64,000 nt of DNA. Source: Halomarina pelagica (GTDB lineage: Archaea > Halobacteriota > Halobacteria > Halobacteriales > Haloarculaceae). Position numbers and translations under genes: made by a program. Position 1 is the stretch's first letter, and every line of letters begins with the position of its first letter. The notes beneath the pieces were generated by a model, which had not been told where the DNA came from, made no database searches, and worked only from the letters and a program-made list of their open reading frames with translations. Below, in pieces: positions 1 through 8,741 of this stretch. The stretch covers positions 434,001 through 498,000 of the forward strand of contig NZ_CP100454.1 of the NCBI RefSeq assembly GCF_024228315.1. Direction: 5' to 3'.

Positions 1-660
1 CAGGCCAGCCTCGAAGCGGCGGGGATGGCCGCGGACGCCTCTGGCCTCACGCGCGAGGAGCAGGACGTGTTCGGGCGGCTCGTCGGTGCCATCGAGGAGA
101 ACCGGGTGCGGGTGCTCGACGACGTCCTCGGCGACGGGCAGCCGGCCGACGGCGCGGCCGACGACGCGGCGCGGATCCAGGAGTCGGCGTCACCGTCACC
201 GCCACCCGAAGGGGATGCACCGCGGGACGAACCTCACGGCGAGGACGGTGCCGGTCCCGAAGACGGTACCGGCCGGTCGTTGGGGGTGAGCGCGGCCGAC
301 GTGATGGGTTCCGGAGCCGAGAGTCGGTCGCCCGACGCGGTGCCGAGCGACGACGCCGAGTCGCCCCTCCCCCCGGACGATCCTCCCGAGGAAAGCGCCC
401 GCTCTCCGGTCGAACAGGGGGGCGAGGACCCGACGCCCCCCGAGGCGTCCTCGGCGGCCGACGAGACGGCCACCGATGGCTCTCCCGACGATACCTCCCC
501 CCCGACGGAGCGGACGACCGTCCGCATCACCGCCGACGTCGGCGAGATCCTCGGCGTGGACGAGCGCGCCTACGACCTCCGCACCGAGGACGTGGTGACG
601 CTCCCGACGCCGAACGCCCGGCCGCTCCTCCAGCGCGACGCGGCCGAGAAGCTGGACTGA
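1..660 (+). CDS. gins: DNA replication factor GINS (Gins51-type), 3' part
   Basis: The reading frame is open from the first base, so the gene starts outside the window. GINS is part of the archaeal CMG-like replicative helicase (MCM, GINS, GAN/Cdc45). The visible part begins with a short helical segment (AGMAADASGLTREEQDVFGR, EENRVRVLDDVL). A long acidic, Pro/Ser-rich linker of about 120 residues follows. The last 50 residues form a compact beta-rich C-terminal domain containing VRITADVGEILGVDERAYDL and a LPTPNARPLL segment, as expected for the B domain of haloarchaeal Gins51. The low-complexity linker is typical of haloarchaeal members. In related genomes the gene follows priS, which cannot be checked here. 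The family call rests on the C-terminal domain. Confidence 0.72.
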   Translation, partial: QASLEAAGMAADASGLTREEQDVFGRLVGAIEENRVRVLDDVLGDGQPADGAADDAARIQESASPSPPPEGDAPRDEPHGEDGAGPEDGTGRSLGVSAADVMGSGAESRSPDAVPSDDAESPLPPDDPPEESARSPVEQGGEDPTPPEASSAADETATDGSPDDTSPPTERTTVRITADVGEILGVDERAYDLRTEDVVTLPTPNARPLLQRDAAEKLD

Positions 661-1010
661 GTTGGGCTGACAGGCGACACGTACCCCTCGCCGACGGCTG
701 TGTCGCGCTCCCGCGGGACCGTCGGCGGCGATTCGTCAACGCACGCCCGTCGCTGGTCCCGTGATCGCATATAAAATCGAGGGCTCGATCGCCGAACGTC
801 GGCGAACGGTGTCGTCCCGCGTCGTACTGGGGGCGGACGAGCCTTCGAGAAGGTGGCAATCGAGCGTCCGCGCGAACGAAGTGAGCGCGGTTCGCCGACG
901 GCGAGGCGTGCCGAGCCGTCGGCCTTTTTAGCGTAGCTTTTTCGAGGAGCGGTGCCCGCAGCGGACGCCTTCGGCGTCCGCGAGGACACCCGACGACGAA
1001 AAAGGTACTG
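661..1010. other. intergenic region with hairpins, no gene
   Basis: This 350-bp gap separates the end of the GINS gene from the convergent cdc48 gene. Open frames here are antisense shadows. It contains T-rich stretches near 925-945 that could end the GINS transcript and a perfect hairpin at 961-981. The 860-900 stretch has the CGCGCGAACGAAGTGAGCGC flavour of the dispersed repeats also seen at 9.9-10.3 kb. Confidence 0.5.
961..981. repeat. perfect intergenic hairpin
   Basis: GCGGACGCC, a TTC loop, then GGCGTCCGC form a perfect 9-bp inverted repeat just beyond the cdc48 stop codon. It could serve as a bidirectional terminator or be part of a dispersed haloarchaeal intergenic repeat. A run of A residues (GAAAAAGG) lies near 998-1004, which reads as T on the minus strand and fits a cdc48 terminator. 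Confidence 0.55.
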
Positions 1011-3275
1011 CTATTGGAACGTTCGGGAGACCTGTTCCTGGTCGGCGGCGGTCTCGCCGCTCGAGAAGTTCTCCTCGATCTCCTCGTAGCGTTCCCGGAC
1101 CTCCTCGGTGACGCTTGCGTTGACCTCGTCGAGCGCCTGCTCGAAGTGGTCCATCGTGATGCGGACGTTGCCGACGGAGCCGCCGATGTCCTCGGGGTCG
1201 ACGTTCTTGATGAAGTCCCGGGAGGCGATCATGGCCGCCTCGCGGCAGACGGCCTCGATGTCCGCGCCGACGTAGCCCTCCGTCCGCCGGGCGAGGCGGT
1301 CGAGGTCTACGTCGTCCGCGAGCGGCTTCCTGCGGGTGTGGACCTCGAAGATGGCCCGCCGGGCCTCCTCGTCGGGGACGGGCACGTGGACGTGCCGGTC
1401 GAGCCGACCCGGGCGCATGAGCGCCGTGTCGATGAGGTCGGGGCGGTTGGTCGCGGCGACGACGACCACGTCCTCCAGTTCCTCCAGCCCGTCGAGTTCG
1501 GTCAGGAGTTGCGAGACGACGCGCTCGCCGACGCCCGAGTCGCTCATGTTGCGACCGCGCTGGCCCGCGATGGAGTCGATCTCGTCGAAGAACACCACGG
1601 TCGGGGCGTTCGACCGGGCCTTCTCGAAGACGTCGCGGACGCCCTTCTCCGACTCGCCGACGTACTTGTTGAGCAGCTCCGGTCCCTTGATGGAGATGAA
1701 GTTGCTCTGGGACTCGTTGGCGACCGCCTTGGCGAGGAGGGTCTTGCCGGTCCCCGGCGGACCGTACAGCAGCACGCCCTTCGCGGCCTCCATGTCCATG
1801 GCCTCGAACACCTCGGGGTAGTCGAGCGGCCACTGGATGGTCTCGCGGAGGCGCTCCTTGGTGCCCTCGAGCCCGCCGACGTCGTTCCAGGTGACGTCCG
1901 GCACCTCGACGAACACCTCCCGCAGCGCGGAGGGCGTGATGCCCTTCAGCGCCTCGCGGAAGTCGTTCTCGGTGACGCGGAGCGACTCGAGCACCTCGGC
2001 GTCGATCTCGTCGCTCTCGAGGTCGAGTTCGGGCCGGATGCGGCGGAGCGCGTTCATCGCGGCCTCCTTGGCCAGCGATTCGAGGTCCGCTCCGACGAAC
2101 CCGTGGGTGTTCTCGGCGTAGACGTCGAGGTCGATGTCGTCCGCGAGCGGCATCCCGCGGGTGTGGACCTGCAGGATCTCCTTGCGGCCGCCCTTGTCCG
2201 GGACGCCGATCTCGATCTCGCGGTCGAAGCGCCCGCCGCGGCGGAGCGCCGGGTCGAGCGCGTCGACGCGGTTGGTCGCGCCGATGACGGTGACCTGCCC
2301 GCGCTCCTCGAGGCCGTCCATCAGCGAGAGCAGCTGGGCGACGACGCGGCGCTCCACGTCGCCGCTCGTCTCGCCGCGCTTCGGGGCGATCGAGTCGAGT
2401 TCGTCGATGAAGACGATCGCGGGCGCGTTCTCCTCGGCCTCCTCGAACACCTCGCGGAGCTGCTCCTCGCTCTCCCCGTAGTACTTCGACATGATCTCCG
2501 GGCCGGAGATGTCGGTGAAGTAGGCGTCGATCTCGTTGGCGACGGCCTTCGCCATCAGCGTCTTGCCGGTGCCGGGCGGACCGTGGAGGAGGACGCCCTT
2601 CGGCGGCTCGATGCCGAGCTGGCGGAACAGCTCGGGGTGGCGCATGGGGAGTTCGATCATCTCGCGGACCTGTTCGAGTTCGTCGTCCAGGCCGCCGATG
2701 TCCTCGTAGTTGACGCTCGGCGTGCCGCCGCTCTCCGCGCTCGGCTGGGAGACGATCTGCTCTGCGGGCTTCTCGCTCACCTGCACCTCCGTCGAGTCGG
2801 TGACGACGACGGTGCCCGTCGGCTTCGTCTGCGCGATCTTCAGCGGAATGCGCTGGCCGGACATCGACGAGAGGGGACCGAACCCGAGCGAGAACGGGAC
2901 GGTCTGGCCCTTCGTGATGGCCTGACCGCTCAGCTTGTCGCGGATGTGACCGCCGATGTTCCCCCGGATGCGGAGGTTCTGCGGGAGCGCCACGGTGACG
3001 GCCGTGGCGGGTTTGACCTCCGCCTTCTCCACCTCGACGCGGTCGTCGATGCCGACGCCCGCCTCCTGTCGGAGTCGCCCGTCGATGCGGATGACGCCCT
3101 TCCCTTCGTCCTCGGGGTAGCCCGGCCAGACGCGGGCGACGGCGCGTCCCTCGCCGTTGCTGATGAGGATGTAGTCGCCGTTCTCGAGGTCGAGGTCGGC
3201 CATCGCTCGGCGGTCGATGGCCGCCAGTCCCCGCCCCGCGTCCTTCTGTTTCAGTGGCTTGACGGTGAGCTTCAT
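1011..3275 (-). CDS. cdc48: AAA+ ATPase CDC48/VCP (p97-like unfoldase)
   Basis: This 754-residue protein has the full CDC48 layout. The N domain (double-psi barrel plus CDC48_2, residues about 1-180) precedes two AAA+ modules. D1 has Walker A GPPGTGKT at about 232-239 and Walker B IVFIDELD at about 287-294. D2 has Walker A at about 505-512 and Walker B VVFFDEID at about 559-567. Both modules keep arginine-finger/SRH segments ([40 protein letters not shown]). The enzyme extracts and unfolds substrates, feeding the archaeal proteasome. The ATG at 3275 overlaps the stop of the upstream Hsp20-like gene by 4 bp (ATGA), implying translational coupling. Length and motifs are normal. Confidence 0.97.
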   Translation of the reverse strand: MKLTVKPLKQKDAGRGLAAIDRRAMADLDLENGDYILISNGEGRAVARVWPGYPEDEGKGVIRIDGRLRQEAGVGIDDRVEVEKAEVKPATAVTVALPQNLRIRGNIGGHIRDKLSGQAITKGQTVPFSLGFGPLSSMSGQRIPLKIAQTKPTGTVVVTDSTEVQVSEKPAEQIVSQPSAESGGTPSVNYEDIGGLDDELEQVREMIELPMRHPELFRQLGIEPPKGVLLHGPPGTGKTLMAKAVANEIDAYFTDISGPEIMSKYYGESEEQLREVFEEAEENAPAIVFIDELDSIAPKRGETSGDVERRVVAQLLSLMDGLEERGQVTVIGATNRVDALDPALRRGGRFDREIEIGVPDKGGRKEILQVHTRGMPLADDIDLDVYAENTHGFVGADLESLAKEAAMNALRRIRPELDLESDEIDAEVLESLRVTENDFREALKGITPSALREVFVEVPDVTWNDVGGLEGTKERLRETIQWPLDYPEVFEAMDMEAAKGVLLYGPPGTGKTLLAKAVANESQSNFISIKGPELLNKYVGESEKGVRDVFEKARSNAPTVVFFDEIDSIAGQRGRNMSDSGVGERVVSQLLTELDGLEELEDVVVVAATNRPDLIDTALMRPGRLDRHVHVPVPDEEARRAIFEVHTRRKPLADDVDLDRLARRTEGYVGADIEAVCREAAMIASRDFIKNVDPEDIGGSVGNVRITMDHFEQALDEVNASVTEEVRERYEEIEENFSSGETAADQEQVSRTFQ

Positions 3276-3505
3276 GGTCTCACCTCGATAGTGACGACGC
3301 CGTTTTTGATAAACGCTTGCGCGTCGCCCGCGGGGACGTCGAACTCGTACTGCTGGTCGCCGACGACGACGATCGCGGTCCCGTCGACCACGTCGACGTC
3401 CGCGTCACCGACGTGTCCGAGGTCCGCAGCGAACACCACCGCGTCCTCGTAGTCGTACCGGCGAATCGGATCCTCGCCCTCTGCGAACCGTTGGTGATTG
3501 CTCAT
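3272..3505 (-). CDS. small Hsp20-like protein coupled to CDC48 (DUF7127-like)
   Basis: This acidic 77-residue protein ends in [16 protein letters not shown], which resembles the terminal beta-strand (F..NGVLTI.V) of the alpha-crystallin/Hsp20 fold. The preceding [19 protein letters not shown] also fits short beta strands. It is much shorter than a full small heat-shock protein and has no IXI tail. It is the first gene of a two-gene operon with cdc48 (4-bp overlap), so a role as cofactor or substrate adaptor for the unfoldase is plausible but inferred. The start ATG at 3505 lies directly behind a palindromic promoter element. Confidence 0.75.
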   Translation of the reverse strand: MSNHQRFAEGEDPIRRYDYEDAVVFAADLGHVGDADVDVVDGTAIVVVGDQQYEFDVPAGDAQAFIKNGVVTIEVRP

Positions 3506-3540
3506 TACTAACCCTTAGTTAGTCATTTCTATATTTAAAA
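3506..3540 (-). promoter_or_regulatory. promoter and palindromic operator of the hsp20-like/cdc48 operon
   Basis: On the minus strand an AT-rich TATA box (TTTAAATATA, 3531-3540) sits about 30 bp upstream of the start codon, so the mRNA should be nearly leaderless. Between TATA box and ATG is a perfect inverted repeat, ACTAAC (3507-3512), 5-nt spacer, GTTAGT (3518-3523), overlapping the expected transcription start. This is a typical position for a repressor operator, possibly heat- or stress-responsive. Confidence 0.6.
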
Positions 3541-3769
3541 CTTGCGCCGGAATATCGATAGACGGCACCGGGTACGGGGAATTCACTGTAGTTGCGGTTC
3601 ACACTTCTCGTCGGTCGCACTCATTGGTCGCACTCGTCGGTCCACGAAGGGGCGCGACCGTGGGACGCCGGGACGGAGACATCGGGCGGAAGTCACGTGG
3701 TGTTAGCCACGTGGTGTGGACGTTTCGCGCAGTGCGGGCGTTTATGTCGCGTCTGGGCGGAGAGTGGTC

Positions 3770-4567
3770 ATGGAACCAGAGGTAGTGACGCACGACGGGC
3801 GGCGGACGGCCTACCGCCGGACGGACTTCGGCGGCGGCGGACCGACGGTCCTGTACGTCCACGGGAGCGGCGGGAACCGCGGGGTGTGGGTCCGCCAGTA
3901 CGGCTGGCGCGAGCATCCCGGCCCGGCGGTCGCGCTCGATCTGAGCGGGCACGGCGAGAGCGAGGACGTGACGACCCCGCCCGGTCCCGAGACGCTCGAC
4001 GCGTACGCCGACGACGCGGTGGCGGTCGCCCGCGAGGTCGGCGCGGACGTGCTCGTGGGGAACTCCCTCGGCGGCGCGGTCGTCCAGCGGGTCGCGCTCG
4101 ACCGCAGCGACGACCTCGATCTCGCGGCGCTCGTCCTGTGCGGAACGGGCGCGAAGCTCGGCGTCGTCGACCCCCTGAAGGACGCGCTCGCCACCGACTT
4201 CGAGGGCGCGATCGAGACGCTCCACGGCGAGGACATGCTGTTCCACGACGCCGACGCCGAGGCGCGCGCGGCGTCCGAAGCCGCCATGCGCGAGACGGGA
4301 CGGGCGGTCACCGAACGGGACTTCCTCACCTGCGACGCATTCGACGTGCGCGGCCGACTCGGCGACCTGGACGCCCCCTGCCTCGCCGTGACCGGCGAGC
4401 ACGACCGCCTCACGCCCGTCGCGTTCCACGAGTACCTCGCCGAGCGGCTCCCCGACTGCGATCTCAGCGTCGTCCCCGACGCGGCCCACCTCTCGATGGT
4501 CGAGGCGAGCGCGGCGTGGAACGCGGCGCTCGCGGAGTTCCTCGACGGGCGCGTCGAGCGCGCCTGA
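3770..4567 (+). CDS. alpha/beta hydrolase
   Basis: This is a 265-residue alpha/beta-hydrolase-fold enzyme. It shows the oxyanion motif VLYVHGSGGNRGVW, a DLSGHGES segment, the nucleophile elbow VGNSLGGA (Ser), a late acid in TGEHDRLTP and a catalytic His in PDAAHLSMVE. The substrate is unknown; esterase, peptidase or lactonase activities are all possible. I chose the ATG at 3770 because the frame upstream of it lacks similarity, and codons from there give MEPEVVTHDGRRT as a normal start. It stands alone, convergent with the TauE gene that ends at 4619. Confidence 0.85.
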   Translation: MEPEVVTHDGRRTAYRRTDFGGGGPTVLYVHGSGGNRGVWVRQYGWREHPGPAVALDLSGHGESEDVTTPPGPETLDAYADDAVAVAREVGADVLVGNSLGGAVVQRVALDRSDDLDLAALVLCGTGAKLGVVDPLKDALATDFEGAIETLHGEDMLFHDADAEARAASEAAMRETGRAVTERDFLTCDAFDVRGRLGDLDAPCLAVTGEHDRLTPVAFHEYLAERLPDCDLSVVPDAAHLSMVEASAAWNAALAEFLDGRVERA

Positions 4568-4618
4568 GTGCCGACGCTGGACGGCCGACGAGCGCGAAGA
4601 TGCGCCGCTGCGCCCCGC

Positions 4619-5434
4619 CTAGACGACCGCGAGGTACGGCCCGAGCGCGACCAGCACGGCGGCGAGAGCGCGCTTCAGCCTGACCACGTCCACGGCGTGC
4701 GCCAGTCGCCACCCGAGGAGCGCGCCGACGAGTTCGGGGAGCCCCACGAGGAGCGCCAGCGTCGGCGACACCGACCCCTGGGCGAGGTAGCCGGCCGTCG
4801 CGCCGCTCGCGATGAAGACGGACTGTACCTGCGCCACGGCGACGGCGGCGAGCATCGGCGTCCCGGCCGCGACGAGCAGCGGGACCGCGAGCACGGGTCC
4901 GCCCACGCCGAGCAGGCCGCTGACGACGCCCACGCCGAACCCGATGGCGGTGACGGTGCCGTGGGACGCCGGATCGCCCCCGTCGCCCTCGCGACGGGTG
5001 CGCCACCAGACGAGCGCTCCCGACAGGGACACCACCGCGCCGAGGAGGAACCCGAACGCCGCCGTCGGGAGCCGCGCGTTCAGCCACACGCCGACGAGCG
5101 CGCCGACGACGCCCGCGACGCTGAGCAGCAGCGCGTCGCGCCGCCCCGCTCGCGCCGACAGTTCTCCGGAGCGAAGGTAGGCGACCGCGCCGAGCAGGCC
5201 GGTGGCGACGAACGTCGCGCTCGCGGTCCCGGCGACGGTGGCCGGCGTCGCGGTCGTGAGCGCGAAGAGCGCGGCGGTGACGAGGATGCCTCCCGGACCG
5301 ATGGCGGTGATGCCGACGCCGCCGATCAGGGCGACGGCGGCGAGCGCGAGCGCGGTGGCCGGATCGATCTCGATCACGGGAGTCGAACCGAGTTCGATCA
5401 CGGGAATCGAGTCGAGCGCGATCACGGCGGGCAC
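4619..5434 (-). CDS. TauE/SafE family sulfite exporter-like permease
   Basis: This 271-residue polytopic membrane protein is of the TauE/SafE family. Two repeats carry the characteristic glycine-rich motif, seen as GGVGITAIGPGGILVTAAL and VVSGLLGVGGPVLAVPLLV. About eight membrane segments are apparent. Members export sulfite, sulfoacetate or other organic anions; the substrate here cannot be told. The start is a GTG (5432-5434) placed immediately after the Nramp-like stop codon (5435-5437) with no gap, so the two genes are co-transcribed and probably translationally coupled. The first 25 residues are a short imperfect repeat (IALDSIPVIELGSTPVIEID), unusual for the family; a later start is possible. 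Confidence 0.85.
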   Translation of the reverse strand: MPAVIALDSIPVIELGSTPVIEIDPATALALAAVALIGGVGITAIGPGGILVTAALFALTTATPATVAGTASATFVATGLLGAVAYLRSGELSARAGRRDALLLSVAGVVGALVGVWLNARLPTAAFGFLLGAVVSLSGALVWWRTRREGDGGDPASHGTVTAIGFGVGVVSGLLGVGGPVLAVPLLVAAGTPMLAAVAVAQVQSVFIASGATAGYLAQGSVSPTLALLVGLPELVGALLGWRLAHAVDVVRLKRALAAVLVALGPYLAVV

Positions 5435-6715
5435 TCAGAAGTTCCCCGAGAGGATCGCGCCGAAGACGTCGCCCGCGGAGGAGGCGGCGAGGAATATCGC
5501 GAGCAGGACGAGCGACACGTTGACGGCGTTCAGCGCGAGCCCGTTGTCGTGCTCGCCCATCGTCTCGTCGTCGTTGACCGCCCAGAACAGGAGCAGGGCG
5601 GTGATCGGCAGGCCGACGACGCCGTTGTACGCCGGAAAGAGGATGATCATCTCGACGACGCTGAGGCCGAAGACGGCGTGGACGAGCGGCGAGAGGCTCC
5701 CGACGGCGACGAGGGCGACGTAGAGGAGCTTGAACCGCCGGTCGTCCGGCGTGACGTCGTGGCCGAGCGCCTGCGGGATCATGTACGCCGGCGTCCACAT
5801 GATCGGGACGATGCTGTTGAACGCCGCGGCCAGCGCGCCGACGAGGAACAGCACGAGCGCCCAGCCGCCGAGCACCTGCGCGAGCGCCCGACCGGGCGTG
5901 ATGAACGTCTCCAGGCTGGTGATGCCCATCGGGCGCAGCACCGCCGCCGTGGAGACGATGATCGCCACGGTCGTCAACCCCCCGACGAGGTAGCCGAGAC
6001 CGAGGTCCCGGCGCATCGTCGGGATCGCTGCGGCGTCGGTCCAGCCCTTCTCCTCGACGAGGATCGACTCGAGAAAGAAGTTCGGCCAGAGGGCCGTCGT
6101 CCCGATGATGGCCGCCACGAGTGTGAGCGCCCCCGGGGCCGGGATCGAGGGGACGAGGCCGGCGACCACCGCGGCGGGGGCGGGCGCGCTCGCCCCGGCG
6201 ACGGCGAGGTAGGCGGCCAGCAGGCCGAACATCGTCACCGTCATGACCCGCTCGATGCGGTCGTAGCTCTGGACCCCCGTGACGATGGCCGCGAGCCCGG
6301 TGAGCAGGGCGATCGGTTGCCAGCCGACCGCTCCCCCCGAGAGGACGGCGACGCCCTTCCCGACGGCGGCGGTCAGTTCCAGACACCACGCGACGCAGCC
6401 GACCGACAGCAGGAGCGCGACGGCCGTCGCGCCGGCGCGTCCGAGCTTACGCCGGGTGAAGACCATCAGCGACTCGCCGAAGATGCCGAGTCGCGCGCTC
6501 ATGTCCTGCGCCATGAAGCCGAACAGCACCGCCCCGACGGCCGCCCACAGGAGCGCGTAGCCGTACCGCACCCCGGCGGAACTCGCGATGAACACCGACC
6601 CCGAGCCGAAGTAGCTCGCGACCATCACGAACCCGAGCCCGTACTTCTCGAAGAAACGCCGCACCGATGCCTCGATTCCGATACCCGTCGATGATTGTCG
6701 TTCGTCCGTAGCCAT
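5435..6715 (-). CDS. divergent Nramp-superfamily transporter
   Basis: The 426-residue protein has 11-12 membrane segments and the general Nramp/APC layout, including GVRYGYALLW after TM1 and GTTALWPNFFLESIL in the TM6 region. The canonical metal site is altered. The DPGN motif of TM1 reads GSGS (ASYFGSGSVFIASS), and the MPH motif of TM6 reads WPN. Classical Mn2+/Fe2+ selectivity residues are therefore absent; related divergent subfamilies transport other ions such as Mg2+. It starts at ATG 6715 and is followed without a gap by the TauE-like permease, so both may act on one physiological substrate set. Substrate is not assigned. Confidence 0.72.
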   Translation of the reverse strand: MATDERQSSTGIGIEASVRRFFEKYGLGFVMVASYFGSGSVFIASSAGVRYGYALLWAAVGAVLFGFMAQDMSARLGIFGESLMVFTRRKLGRAGATAVALLLSVGCVAWCLELTAAVGKGVAVLSGGAVGWQPIALLTGLAAIVTGVQSYDRIERVMTVTMFGLLAAYLAVAGASAPAPAAVVAGLVPSIPAPGALTLVAAIIGTTALWPNFFLESILVEEKGWTDAAAIPTMRRDLGLGYLVGGLTTVAIIVSTAAVLRPMGITSLETFITPGRALAQVLGGWALVLFLVGALAAAFNSIVPIMWTPAYMIPQALGHDVTPDDRRFKLLYVALVAVGSLSPLVHAVFGLSVVEMIILFPAYNGVVGLPITALLLFWAVNDDETMGEHDNGLALNAVNVSLVLLAIFLAASSAGDVFGAILSGNF

Positions 6716-6985
6716 GTATACGTAGTCTCCGCTCCGCCGGCCGAGAGCGGTCGCTCTCGGCCACTCTCACTTCACTTCGATCGACGAATCGATACGACCG
6801 GACTGCCCCTCGCCCTGACGTACTCGATGCCGACAATTATAGGCTACGCTTGCACCTGCTGCTCGCCGGAGATTCGCATCTCCTGAGACGACTCGGCGCG
6901 ATCGTTCGCTCGCGCCGTCGCTGACCTCTCTCGCGAGCACGGTCACCTCTCGGAGTTTCGACCGTATCGGGTTCGAGGGGGCCGT

Positions 6986-7798
6986 TCAGTACAGGTGCTC
7001 GAGGTCCTCCTCGACGTGGCTGTGCTCGTCGCCGGGGAACGCGCCCGATTCGACCGCCTCGACGTAGTCGCCGAGCGCGCGCGCCATCTCGGCGCGGGCG
7101 TCGCCGAACGGTTTCGCGAACGGCGGCGTCCAGTCGGAGAGACCCACCACGTCGTGGAAGACGAGCACCTGCCCGTCGCAGTCCGGGCCAGCACCGATGC
7201 CGATGGTGGGAATGTCGAGTTCGTCGGTGACGTGCGCCGCGAGGTTGGCCGGGACGTGCTCGAGCACGAGCGAGAACGCACCCGCCTCCTCGTGTGCGCG
7301 CGCGAGGTCGACGATCTCGCGGGCGTCCGCCTCGCTCGTCCCCTGCCTCGCGTACCCGCCGAGTTCGTTCACGCGCTGGGGGGTGAGTCCGAGGTGGGCC
7401 ATCACCGGGATCCCGAGCTGGACGAGCCGTTCGGTCAACTCGACGGTGTGCGGCCCCGACTCCAGTTTCACGGCGTCGGCGTGCGCCTCCTTGAGCATCC
7501 GTCCGGCGTTTCGGACGCTCTCTGACTCCTCTACGCCGAACGAGAGGAACGGCATATCCGCGACGACGAGCGCGTCCTCGACCCCTCGGGCGACGGCCGC
7601 CGTGTGGCTCAGCGTCTCCTCGACGGTGACCGGGAGCGTCGAGTCGTGGCCGAGGACGGCGTTCCCCATGCTGTCGCCGACGAGAACCATGTCCACGCCG
7701 GCCCCGTCGACGAGCGACGCGCCCGGCGCGTCGTAGGCGGTGAGCATCGTGATCGGTTCGACGCCCGCCTTCGCGCGAACGTCGGTGACGGTGGTCAT
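6986..7798 (-). CDS. panB: 3-methyl-2-oxobutanoate hydroxymethyltransferase
   Basis: This 270-residue enzyme matches PanB throughout: TAYDAPGASLVDGAGVDMVLVGDSM near the N-terminus (Mg2+ ligands in GDS), VVADMPFLSFG, VKLESG, HLGLTPQ, the catalytic-region LVLEHVPANLA and IGIGAGPDCDGQVLVFHDVVG. It transfers a hydroxymethyl group from a folate-type donor to 2-oxoisovalerate, making ketopantoate for coenzyme A. I chose ATG 7798 (MTTVTDVRAKAG) because it matches the usual PanB start; the longer frame to 7933 adds unrelated sequence. It is divergent from the small membrane gene at 7896. Confidence 0.96.
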   Translation of the reverse strand: MTTVTDVRAKAGVEPITMLTAYDAPGASLVDGAGVDMVLVGDSMGNAVLGHDSTLPVTVEETLSHTAAVARGVEDALVVADMPFLSFGVEESESVRNAGRMLKEAHADAVKLESGPHTVELTERLVQLGIPVMAHLGLTPQRVNELGGYARQGTSEADAREIVDLARAHEEAGAFSLVLEHVPANLAAHVTDELDIPTIGIGAGPDCDGQVLVFHDVVGLSDWTPPFAKPFGDARAEMARALGDYVEAVESGAFPGDEHSHVEEDLEHLY

Positions 7799-7895
7799 GG
7801 GTGGAACGCCTGCTCGCGCGGAGAAAACGTGTTCGGTGTCGCTCGTCCGGCCCGCGAACGAAGGGATCATACCGCCCCGCTCCCGAGACCCGGAC

Positions 7896-8144
7896 GTGTC
7901 GCCGCACGTCGAACGGACGGATCCCGAGGGCATCGACTACGGGTGGGTGATGCAGACGACGTTCGTGGCCACCATCGTCGTCGGCGCGCCCGTGGTGGCC
8001 GCCCTCTCGCTGTTCGGACCGCCGCTCGAGACGTGGGGCCAGCGCGCCGAGTTCGCCGTCCGCGTCGGCGCGCTCGTCTGGGTGTGCACCGCCGCGGGCG
8101 TCTACCTCTACGCGCGGCGTAACCACGGTCGACGTCAGACGTAG
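7896..8144 (+). CDS. small two-helix membrane protein (DUF5822-like)
   Basis: The 82-residue product reads PHVERTDPEGIDYGWVMQ at the N-terminus. It then has two membrane helices, about residues 20-42 (TTFVATIVVGAPVVAALSLF) and 56-76 (VGALVWVCTAAGVYLYARR). The GIDYGWVMQ motif is conserved in a haloarchaea-specific family of unknown function. I chose the GTG at 7896; the in-frame ATG at 7740 would overlap panB and adds low-quality sequence. Its 3' end overlaps the convergent HAD gene by 10 bp. Confidence 0.65.
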   Translation: MSPHVERTDPEGIDYGWVMQTTFVATIVVGAPVVAALSLFGPPLETWGQRAEFAVRVGALVWVCTAAGVYLYARRNHGRRQT

Positions 8145-8671
8145 CGGAAGTCGGTCGCCGCCCGCCGCGCGGTGAGTTCGTCCCGCTCGGAATCGCCGAC
8201 GAAGAGCGTCCGCTCCGGGCGCGCCGAAAGCGCCGTCACGACGGTCAGGAGGGGTTCGGGGTGGGGTTTCTCCGTCGCGACGCTGTCCCGGCCGACCAGG
8301 GCGTCCACGTGTTCGGCCAGGCCGTGTGTATCGAGCGCGATACGACAGGCCGCCTCGCAGTTGAGCGAGCAGACGCCGACGGGGACGGACAGCGGCAGGT
8401 CGTCCGCGGCGGTGAGGCGGTCAGAGTCGTGTGCGCCCCGGCGCTCGTGCTCGCCGATGGCCGCCTCGACGGGCGCGCGGTGTCCCGTCTCGTCCGCGAG
8501 CTCGAGCATCGCCCAGAGGTCGTGCCCGTCGACGGTCACGCCCCGGTCGCCGAGAACCGTCGCGACGTCGCGCCTGACCACCTCCCAGTCGACGGCCAGA
8601 TCGACGAGCGTCCCGTCGAGGTCGAAGACGATCGCCTCGTAGCTCCCCTCGTCCGTACGGTATCCGGTCAC
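8135..8671 (-). CDS. HAD-superfamily phosphatase
   Basis: This 178-residue enzyme has HAD motif I FDLDGTLVD near residue 17, a small helical cap, motif II/III in PVGVCSLNCE and EKPHPEPLL, and motif IV VGDSERDE near residue 160. It resembles phosphoglycolate-phosphatase-like enzymes; the substrate is unknown. The start is GTG at 8671 (TGYRTDEGSY follows). It lies 70 bp from the acyl-CoA dehydrogenase on the same strand and may be transcribed with it. Confidence 0.87.
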   Translation of the reverse strand: MTGYRTDEGSYEAIVFDLDGTLVDLAVDWEVVRRDVATVLGDRGVTVDGHDLWAMLELADETGHRAPVEAAIGEHERRGAHDSDRLTAADDLPLSVPVGVCSLNCEAACRIALDTHGLAEHVDALVGRDSVATEKPHPEPLLTVVTALSARPERTLFVGDSERDELTARRAATDFRYV

Positions 8672-8741
8672 GCGACCGAGTAGGACACGGGAGGAGAAAG
8701 GTTACGCGGCCGACGCCGTCGGCCCGCGATCGAGGTCGCGC

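Noticed and set aside
1014-3452. 812-residue open frame opposite cdc48
   Set aside because: It mirrors the strong codon bias of cdc48 and has no domain; it is a GC-rich antisense shadow.
4464-6389. 641-residue Arg-rich frame overlapping the TauE and Nramp-like genes
   Set aside because: Arginine-rich translation without domains; a frame-shifted shadow of the two membrane-protein genes.
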